Positions 51,169 to 61,165 of a DNA stretch of 64,000 nucleotides are shown here, piece by piece. Every line of letters begins with the position of its first letter. Position 1 is the stretch's first letter. The notes under the pieces are model-generated. The model made no database searches. It was not told the origin of the DNA and saw only the letters and a list, made by a program, of their open reading frames with translations. The position numbers and the translations under genes are program-made. This DNA is from Petrolisthes cinctipes (lineage: Eukaryota; Arthropoda; Malacostraca; Decapoda; Porcellanidae): positions 1,744,501 to 1,808,500 of the forward strand of contig JAWQEG010001234.1 of assembly GCA_033782935.1 (NCBI GenBank), written 5' to 3'.

Positions 51169-54100
51169 CTAGCACTGAGTAGGCATGTACAGATCGCTTC
51201 TGGGACCCAAAAATTTCGAATTTTCGGGTGTTTTGAGGTTGAATTTGAGATATAAACGAGAGAAGAAGATGCATACACATATTGACTTTGGGCACCAAAA
51301 ATATCGATTTTGAGCATGTTTTGGGCCTGTATCTGAGTAGGCATGTACAGATCACTTTTGGGACCCCAAAATATCGAATTTTCGGGTGTTTGGAGCCTGA
51401 ATTTGAGAAATAAACGGGTATAGAAGATGCATGCACATATCGACTTTTGGGCACCTAAAAGATCGATTTTCAGTATGTTTTGGGCTTGTTTTTTGAAAAT
51501 ACTCTAACACGGAGTAGGCATGTACAGTTCGCTTCAGGGACCACAAAATATCGAATTTTCGGGTGATTTGGGCCTGAATTTGAGATATCGACTTTGGGCA
51601 CCTAAAATATAAATTTTTAGCATGTTTTGGGCCTATATTCTGAAAATATTCTAGCACTAAGTAGGCTTGTACAGATCACTTCTGGGACCCCAAAACATCG
51701 AATTTTCGGGTGTTTGGAGCTTGAATTTGATATATAAACGGGTACAGAAGATGCATGCACATATCGACTTTGGTCACCAAAAATTTCGATTTTGAGCATG
51801 TTTTGGGCCTGTATTTTGAAATTACTCTAACACGGAGTAGGCATGTACAGATCGCTTCTGGGACCCCAAAATATCGATTTTTCGGGTGTTTTTTTTGCCT
51901 GAATTTGAGATATCGAGTTTAGGCACCTAAAATATCGATTTTTAGAATGTTTTGGGCCTATTTTTCGAAAATACTCTAGCACTGAGTAGGCATGTACAGA
52001 TCGCTTCTGGGACCCAAAAATATCGAGTTTTCGAGTGTTTTGAGATTGAATTTGGGATATAAACGGGTGCAAAAGATGCATACACATATTGACTTTGGGC
52101 ACCTAAAATATCGATTTTGAGCATGTTTTGGGCCTGTATCTGAGTAGGCATGTACAGATCGCTTCTGGGACCCCAAAATATTGAATTTTCGGGTGTTTGG
52201 AGCTTGAATTTGAGATATAAACGGGTACTGAAGATTCATCCACATATCGACTTTTGGGCACCTAAAATATCGATTTTCAGTATGTTTTGGGCCTGCATTT
52301 TGAAAATACTCCTACACGGAGTAGGCATGTACAGATCGCTTCTGGGACCCCAAAATATCGAATTTTCCGGTGTTTTGGGCCTGAATTTAAGATATCGTGT
52401 TTGGGCACTTAAAATATCGATTTTTAGCATGTTTTCGGCCTATATTTTGAAAACATTCTAGCACTGAGTAGGCATGTACAAATTGCTTCTGGGACCCCAA
52501 AATATCGAATTTTCAGGTGTTTTGAGCCTGAATTTGATATATAAACGGGTACAGAAGATGCATGCACATATCGACTACTAGGCACCTAAAATATCGATTT
52601 TGAGCATGTTCTGGGTCTGTATCTTGAAAACATTCTAACTAGGAGTAGGCATGTAGAGATCGCTTCTAGGATCCAAAAATACCTAATTTTCGGGTGTTTT
52701 GAGCCTGAATTTGGGATATAAACGGGTACAGAAGATACATGCACATATCGACTTTTGGGCACCTAAAATATCGATTTTGATCATGTTTTGGGTCTGTATC
52801 TTGAAAACATTCTAACTAGGACTAGGCATGTAGAGATCGCTTCTAGGACCCAAAAATACCGAATTTTCGGGTGTTTTGATGTTGTAATTTGGGATATAAA
52901 CTGGTGCAGAAGATGCATACACATATTGACTTTGGGCACCTAAAATATCGATTTTCAGCATGTTTTGGACCTGTATCTGAGTAGACATGTACAGATCGTT
53001 TCTGGGACCCCAAAATATCGAATTTTCGGGTGTTTGGAGCTTGAATTTGAGATAAAAACGGGTACAGTAGATACATGCACATATCGACTTTTGGGCACCT
53101 AAAATATCGATTTTCAGTATGTTTTGGGCTTGTACTTTGTAAATACTCTAACACGGAGTAGGCATGTACAGTTCGCTTCTAGGACCCCAAAATATCAAAT
53201 TTTCGGGTGTTTTGAGCGGGAATTTGAGATATCGACTTTGAGCACGTAAAATATCGATTTTTAGCATGTTTTGAGCCTATATTTTGAAAATATTCTAACA
53301 CTAAGTAGACATGAACAGATCACTTCTGGGACCCCAAAATATCGAATTTTAGGGTGTTTTGAGCCTAAATTTGAGATATAAAAGGGTACAGCAGATGCAT
53401 GCACATATCGACTTTAGACACTTAAAGTATCGATTTGTAGCATGTTTTGAGCCTGTATTTTGAAAATACTCTAACACGGAGTAGGCATGTACAGATCGCT
53501 TCTGGGACCCCAAAATATCGAATTTTCGGGTTTTTTGGGCCTGAATTTGAGATATCGAGTTTGGGCCCCTAAAATATCGATTTTGAGCATGTTTTCGGCC
53601 TATATTTTTAAAATATTCTAGCACTAACTAGGCATGTACAGATCACATCTGGGATCCCAAAATATCAAATTTTCGGGTGTTTTGAGCCTGAATTTGAGAT
53701 ATACACGGGTACAGAAGATGGATGCACATATCGACTTTAGACACTTAAAATATCGATTTTTAGCATGTTTTAAGCCTATATTTTGAAAACATTCTAGCAC
53801 TGAGTAGACATGTACAGATCGCTTCTAGGACCCAAAAATATCGAATTTTCTTGTGTTTTGAGGTTGAATTTGGGATATAAACGGGTGTAGAAGATGCATA
53901 CACATATTGACTTTGGTCACCTAAAATATCGATTTTCATCATGTTTTAGGCCTCTATTTTGAAAATACTCTAACATGGAGTAGGCAAGTACAGATTGCTT
54001 CTGGGAGCCCAAAATATCGAATTTTCGGGTGTTTGGAGCCTGAACTTGAGATATAAACGGGTACAGAAGATGCATCCACATATCGACTTTTGGGCACCTA

Positions 54101-55789
54101 AACGATCGATTTTCAGTATGTTTTGGGCCTGTATATTGAAAATACTCTAACACGGAGTAGGCATGTACAGATCGCTTCTGGGACCCTAAAATATCGAATT
54201 TTCGGGTGTTTTGAGCCTGAATTTGAGATATAAATGGGTACAGAAGATGCATGCACATATCGACTTTGGACAATTAAAATATCGATTTTTAGCATGTTTT
54301 GAGCCTATATTTTGAAAACATTCTAGCACTGAGTAGGCATGTACAGATCGCTTCTGGGACCCAAAAATTTCGAATTTTCGGGTGTTTTGAGGTTGAATTT
54401 GAGATATAAACGAGTGCAGAAGATGCATACAAATATTGACTTTGGGCACCTAAAATATCGATTTTCAGCATGTTTTGGGCCTGTATCTGAGTAGGCATGT
54501 ACAGATCACTTTTGGGACCCCAAAATATCGAATTTTCGGGTGTTTGGAGCCTGAATTTGAGATATAAACGGGTACAGAAGATGCATGCACATATCGACTT
54601 TTGGGCACCTAAAAGATCGATTTTCAGTATGTTTTGGGCTTGTTTTTTGAAAATACTCTAACACGGAGTAGGCATGTACAGTTCGCTTCAGGGACCCCAA
54701 AATATCGAATTTTCGGGTGATTTGGGCCTGAATTTGAGATAACGACTTTGGGCACCTCAAATATAGATTTTTAGCATGTTTTGGGCCTATATTTTGAAAA
54801 TATTCTAGCACTAAGTAGGCTTGTACAGATCACTTCTGTAGACCCCAAAACATCGAATTTTCGGGTGTTTGGAGCCTGAATTTGAGATATAAATGGGTAC
54901 AGAAGATGCATGCACATATCGACTTTGGACAATTAAAATATCGATTTTTAGCATGTTTTGAGCCTATATTTTGAAAACATTCTAGCACTGAGTAGGCATG
55001 TACAGATCGCTTCTGGGACCCAAAAATTTCGAATTTTCGGGTGTTTTGAGGTTGAATTTGAGATATAAACGAGTGCAGAAGATGCATACACATATTGACT
55101 TTGGGCACCTAAAATATCGATTTTCAGCATGTTTTGGGCCTGTATCTGAGTAGGCATGTACAGATCACTTTTGGGACCCCAAAATATCGAATTTTCGGGT
55201 GTTTGGAGCCTGAATTTGAGATATAAACGGGTACAGAAGATGCATGCACATATCGACTTTTGGGCACCTAAAAGATCGATTTTCAGTATGTTTTGGGCTT
55301 GTTTTTTGAAAATACTCTAACACGGAGTAGGCATGTACAGTTCGCTTCAGGGACCCCAAAATATCGAATTTTCGGGTGATTTGGGCCTGAATTTGAGATA
55401 TCGACTTTGGGCACCTAAAATATAGATTTTTAGCATGTTTTGGGCCTATATTTTGAAAATATTCTAGCACTAAGTAGGCTTGTACAGATCACTTCTGTAG
55501 ACCCCAAAACATCGAATTTTCGGGTGTTTGGAGCTTGAATTTGAGATATAAACGGATACAGAAGATGCATGCACATATCGACTTTGGTCACCAAAAATTT
55601 AGATTTTGAGCATGTTTTGGGCCTGTATTTTGAAATTACTCTAACACGGAGTAGGCATGTACAGATCGCTTCTGGGACCCCAAAATATCGAATTTTCGGG
55701 TGTTTTTTTTGCATGAATTTGAGATATCGAGTTTAGGCACCTAAAATATCGATTTTTAGAATGTTTTTAGCCTATTTTACGAAAATATT
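51169..55789 (-). repeat. 4.62-kb HOR, copy 2 (4,621 bp)
   Basis: This is the full-length reference copy. I counted the monomer starts (ATGTTTT boxes) from 51,136 to 55,757 and found 28 units with spacings clustered at 147, 158 and 176 bp. It contains a nested duplication. The 659-bp tetramer at about 54,323-54,981 is followed by a related 808-bp pentamer (54,982-55,789), and another copy of the pentamer opens the next HOR unit. Two second-order differences, GATAACGAC/CTCAAATATAG against GATATCGAC/CTAAAATATAG, distinguish the nested copies in all three HOR units. The nested duplication therefore came first. Confidence 0.93.
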
Positions 55790-58700
55790 CTAGCACTGAG
55801 TAGGCATGTACAGATCGCTTCTGGGACCCAAAAATTTCGAATTTTCGGGTGTTTTGAGGTTGAATTTGAGATATAAACGAGAGAAGAAGATGCATACACA
55901 TATTGACTTTGGGCACCAAAAATATCGATTTTGAGCATGTTTTGGGCCTGTATCTGAGTAGGCATGTACAGATCACTTTTGGGACCCCAAAATATCGAAT
56001 TTTCGGGTGTTTGGAGCCTGAATTTGAGAAATAAACGGGTATAGAAGATGCATGCACATATCGACTTTTGGGCACCTAAAAGATCGATTTTCAGTATGTT
56101 TTGGGCTTGTTTTTTGAAAATACTCTAACACGGAGTAGGCATGTACAGTTCGCTTCAGGGACCACAAAATATCGAATTTTCGGGTGATTTGGGCCTGAAT
56201 TTGAGATATCGACTTTGGGCACCTAAAATATAAATTTTTAGCATGTTTTGGGCCTATATTCTGAAAATATTCTAGCACTAAGTAGGCTTGTACAGATCAC
56301 TTCTGGGACCCCAAAACATCGAATTTTCGGGTGTTTGGAGCTTGAATTTGATATATAAACGGGTACAGAAGATGCATGCACATATCGACTTTGGTCACCA
56401 AAAATTTCGATTTTGAGCATGTTTTGGGCCTGTATTTTGAAATTACTCTAACACGGAGTAGGCATGTACAGATCGCTTCTGGGACCCCAAAATATCGATT
56501 TTTCGGGTGTTTTTTTTGCCTGAATTTGAGATATCGAGTTTAGGCACCTAAAATATCGATTTTTAGAATGTTTTGGGCCTATTTTTCGAAAATACTCTAG
56601 CACTGAGTAGGCATGTACAGATCGCTTCTGGGACCCAAAAATATCGAGTTTTCGAGTGTTTTGAGATTGAATTTGGGATATAAACGGGTGCAAAAGATGC
56701 ATACACATATTGACTTTGGGCACCTAAAATATCGATTTTGAGCATGTTTTGGGCCTGTATCTGAGTAGGCATGTACAGATCGCTTCTGGGACCCCAAAAT
56801 ATTGAATTTTCGGGTGTTTGGAGCTTGAATTTGAGATATAAACGGGTACTGAAGATTCATCCACATATCGACTTTTGGGCACCTAAAATATCGATTTTCA
56901 GTATGTTTTGGGCGTGCATTTTGAAAATACTCCTACACGGAGTAGGCATGTACAGATCGCTTCTGGGACCCCAAAATATCGAATTTTCCGGTGTTTTGGG
57001 CCTGAATTTAAGATATCGTGTTTGGGCACTTAAAATATCGATTTTTAGCATGTTTTCGGCCTATATTTTGAAAACATTCTAGCACTGAGTAGGCATGTAC
57101 AAATTGCTTCTGGGACCCCAAAATATCGAATTTTCAGGTGTTTTGAGCCTGAATTTGATATATAAACGGGTACAGAAGATGCATGCACATATCGACTACT
57201 AGGCACCTAAAATATCGATTTTGAGCATGTTCTGGGTCTGTATCTTGAAAACATTCTAACTAGGAGTAGGCATGTAGAGATCGCTTCTAGGATCCAAAAA
57301 TACCTAATTTTCGGGTGTTTTGAGCCTGAATTTGGGATATAAACGGGTACAGAAGATACATGCACATATCGACTTTTGGGCACCTAAAATATCGATTTTG
57401 ATCATGTTTTGGGTCTGTATCTTGAAAACATTCTAACTAGGACTAGGCATGTAGAGATCGCTTCTAGGACCCAAAAATACCGAATTTTCGGGTGTTTTGA
57501 TGTTGTAATTTGGGATATAAACTGGTGCAGAAGATGCATACACATATTGACTTTGGGCACCTAAAATATCGATTTTCAGCATGTTTTGGACCTGTATCTG
57601 AGTAGACATGTACAGATCGTTTCTGGGACCCCAAAATATCGAATTTTCGGGTGTTTGGAGCTTGAATTTGAGATAAAAACGGGTACAGTAGATACATGCA
57701 CATATCGACTTTTGGGCACCTAAAATATCGATTTTCAGTATGTTTTGGGCTTGTACTTTGTAAATACTCTAACACGGAGTAGGCATGTACAGTTCGCTTC
57801 TAGGACCCCAAAATATCAAATTTTCGGGTGTTTTGAGCGGGAATTTGAGATATCGACTTTGAGCACGTAAAATATCGATTTTTAGCATGTTTTGAGCCTA
57901 TATTTTGAAAATATTCTAACACTAAGTAGACATGAACAGATCACTTCTGGGACCCCAAAATATCGAATTTTAGGGTGTTTTGAGCCTAAATTTGAGATAT
58001 AAAAGGGTACAGCAGATGCATGCACATATCGACTTTAGACACTTAAAGTATCGATTTGTAGCATGTTTTGAGCCTGTATTTTGAAAATACTCTAACACGG
58101 AGTAGGCATGTACAGATCGCTTCTGGGACCCCAAAATATCGAATTTTCGGGTTTTTTGGGCCTGAATTTGAGATATCGAGTTTGGGCCCCTAAAATATCG
58201 ATTTTGAGCATGTTTTCGGCCTATATTTTTAAAATATTCTAGCACTAACTAGGCATGTACAGATCACATCTGGGATCCCAAAATATCAAATTTTCGGGTG
58301 TTTTGAGCCTGAATTTGAGATATACACGGGTACAGAAGATGGATGCACATATCGACTTTAGACACTTAAAATATCGATTTTTAGCATGTTTTAAGCCTAT
58401 ATTTTGAAAACATTCTAGCACTGAGTAGACATGTACAGATCGCTTCTAGGACCCAAAAATATCGAATTTTCTTGTGTTTTGAGGTTGAATTTGGGATATA
58501 AACGGGTGTAGAAGATGCATACACATATTGACTTTGGTCACCTAAAATATCGATTTTCATCATGTTTTAGGCCTCTATTTTGAAAATACTCTAACATGGA
58601 GTAGGCAAGTACAGATTGCTTCTGGGAGCCCAAAATATCGAATTTTCGGGTGTTTGGAGCCTGAACTTGAGATATAAACGGGTACAGAAGATGCATCCAC

Positions 58701-60410
58701 ATATCGACTTTTGGGCACCTAAACGATCGATTTTCAGTATGTTTTGGGCCTGTATATTGAAAATACTCTAACACGGAGTAGGCATGTACAGATCGCTTCT
58801 GGGACCCTAAAATATCGAATTTTCGGGTGTTTTGAGCCTGAATTTGAGATATAAATGGGTACAGAAGATGCATGCACATATCGACTTTGGACAATTAAAA
58901 TATCGATTTTTAGCATGTTTTGAGCCTATATTTTGAAAACATTCTAGCACTGAGTAGGCATGTACAGATCGCTTCTGGGACCCAAAAATTTCGAATTTTC
59001 GGGTGTTTTGAGGTTGAATTTGAGATATAAACGAGTGCAGAAGATGCATACAAATATTGACTTTGGGCACCTAAAATATCGATTTTCAGCATGTTTTGGG
59101 CCTGTATCTGAGTAGGCATGTACAGATCACTTTTGGGACCCCAAAATATCGAATTTTCGGGTGTTTGGAGCCTGAATTTGAGATATAAACGGGTACAGAA
59201 GATGCATGCACATATCGACTTTTGGGCACCTAAAAGATCGATTTTCAGTATGTTTTGGGCTTGTTTTTTGAAAATACTCTAACACGGAGTAGGCATGTAC
59301 AGTTCGCTTCAGGGACCCCAAAATATCGAATTTTCGGGTGATTTGGGCCTGAATTTGAGATAACGACTTTGGGCACCTCAAATATAGATTTTTAGCATGT
59401 TTTGGGCCTATATTTTGAAAATATTCTAGCACTAAGTAGGCTTGTACAGATCACTTCTGTAGACCCCAAAACATCGAATTTTCGGGTGTTTGGAGCCTGA
59501 ATTTGAGATATAAATGGGTACAGAAGATGCATGCACATATCGACTTTGGACAATTAAAATATCGATTTTTAGCATGTTTTGAGCCTATATTTTGAAAACA
59601 TTCTAGCACTGAGTAGGCATGTACAGATCGCTTCTGGGACCCAAAAATTTCGAATTTTCGGGTGTTTTGAGGTTGAATTTGAGATATAAACGAGTGCAGA
59701 AGATGCATACACATATTGACTTTGGGCACCTAAAATATCGATTTTCAGCATGTTTTGGGCCTGTATCTGAGTAGGCATGTACAGATCACTTTTGGGACCC
59801 CAAAATATCGAATTTTCGGGTGTTTGGAGCCTGAATTTGAGATATAAACGGGTACAGAAGATGCATGCACATATCGACTTTTGGGCACCTAAAAGATCGA
59901 TTTTCAGTATGTTTTGGGCTTGTTTTTTGAAAATACTCTAACACGGAGTAGGCATGTACAATTCGCTTCAGGGACCCCAAAATATCGAATTTTCGGGTGA
60001 TTTGGGCCTGAATTTGAGATATCGACTTTGGGCACCTAAAATATAGATTTTTAGCATGTTTTGGGCCTATATTTTGAAAATATTCTAGCACTAAGTAGGC
60101 TTGTACAGATCACTTCTGTAGACCCCAAAACATCGAATTTTCGGGTGTTTGGAGCTTGAATTTGAGATATAAACGGATACAGAAGATGCATGCACATATC
60201 GACTTTGGTCACCAAAAATTTAGATTTTGAGCATGTTTTGGGCCTGTATTTTGAAATTACTCTAACACGGAGTAGGCATGTACAGATCGCTTCTGGGACC
60301 CCAAAATATCGAATTTTCGGGTGTTTTTTTTGCATGAATTTGAGATATCGAGTTTAGGCACCTAAAATATCGATTTTTAGAATGTTTTTAGCCTATTTTA
60401 CGAAAATATT
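55790..60410 (-). repeat. 4.62-kb HOR, copy 3 (4,621 bp)
   Basis: This copy is offset exactly 4,621 bp from copy 2. By eye I found only isolated substitutions: GGCGTGCATT instead of GGCCTGCATT near 56,911, and ACAATTCGC instead of ACAGTTCGC near 59,959. It carries the 17 bp missing from copy 1. Near-identity over 4.6 kb indicates very recent amplification or strong homogenisation compared with the rest of the window. Confidence 0.93.
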
Positions 60411-61165
60411 CTAGCACTGAGTAGGCATGTACAGATCGCTTCTGGGACCCAAAAATATCGAGTTTTCGAGTGTTTTGAGATTGAATTTGGGATATAAATG
60501 GGTGCAAAAGATGCATACACATATTGACTTTGGGCACATAAAATATCGATTTTGAGCATGTTTTGGGCCTGTATCTGAGTAGGCATGTACAGATCGCTTC
60601 TGGGACCCCAAAATATTGAATTTTCGGGTGTTTGGAGCTTGAATTTGAGATATAAACGGGTACAGAAGATTCATCCACATATCGACTTTTGGGCACCTAA
60701 AATATCGATTTTCAGTATGTTTTGGGCCTGTATTTTGAAAATACTCCTACACGGAGTAGGCATGTACAGATCGCTTCTGGGACCCCAAAATATCGAATTT
60801 TCGGGTGTTTTGGGCCTGAATTTAAGATATCGTGTTTGGGCACTTAAAATATCGATTTTTAGCATGTTTTCGGCCTATATTTTGAAAACATTCTAGCACT
60901 GAGTAGGCATGTACAAATCGCTTCTGGGACCCCAAAATATCGAATTTTCAGGTGTTTTGAGCCTGAATTTGAGATATAAACGGGTACAGAAGATGCATGC
61001 ACATATCGACTACTGGGCACCTAAAATATCGATTTTGAGCATGTTTTGGGTCTGTATCTTGAAAACATTCTAACTAGGAGTAGGCATGTAGAGATCGCTT
61101 CTAGGATCCAAAAATACCGAATTTTCGGGTGTTTTGAGCCTGAATTTGGGATATAAACGGGTACA
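60411..61165 (-). repeat. 4.62-kb HOR, partial fourth copy
   Basis: This copy continues the HOR but starts at the equivalent of 56,597, skipping the first 807 bp (five monomers) of the unit. The offset to copy 3 is 3,814 bp. It ends near 61,165, where the sequence reverts to a generic array. It is visibly more diverged than copies 1-3, for example ATAAATGGGTGC, GGCACATAAAAT, TACAGAAGATTC and TTTCGGGTG where copies 1-3 share different bases. It may mark the old edge of the amplified domain. Confidence 0.85.
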
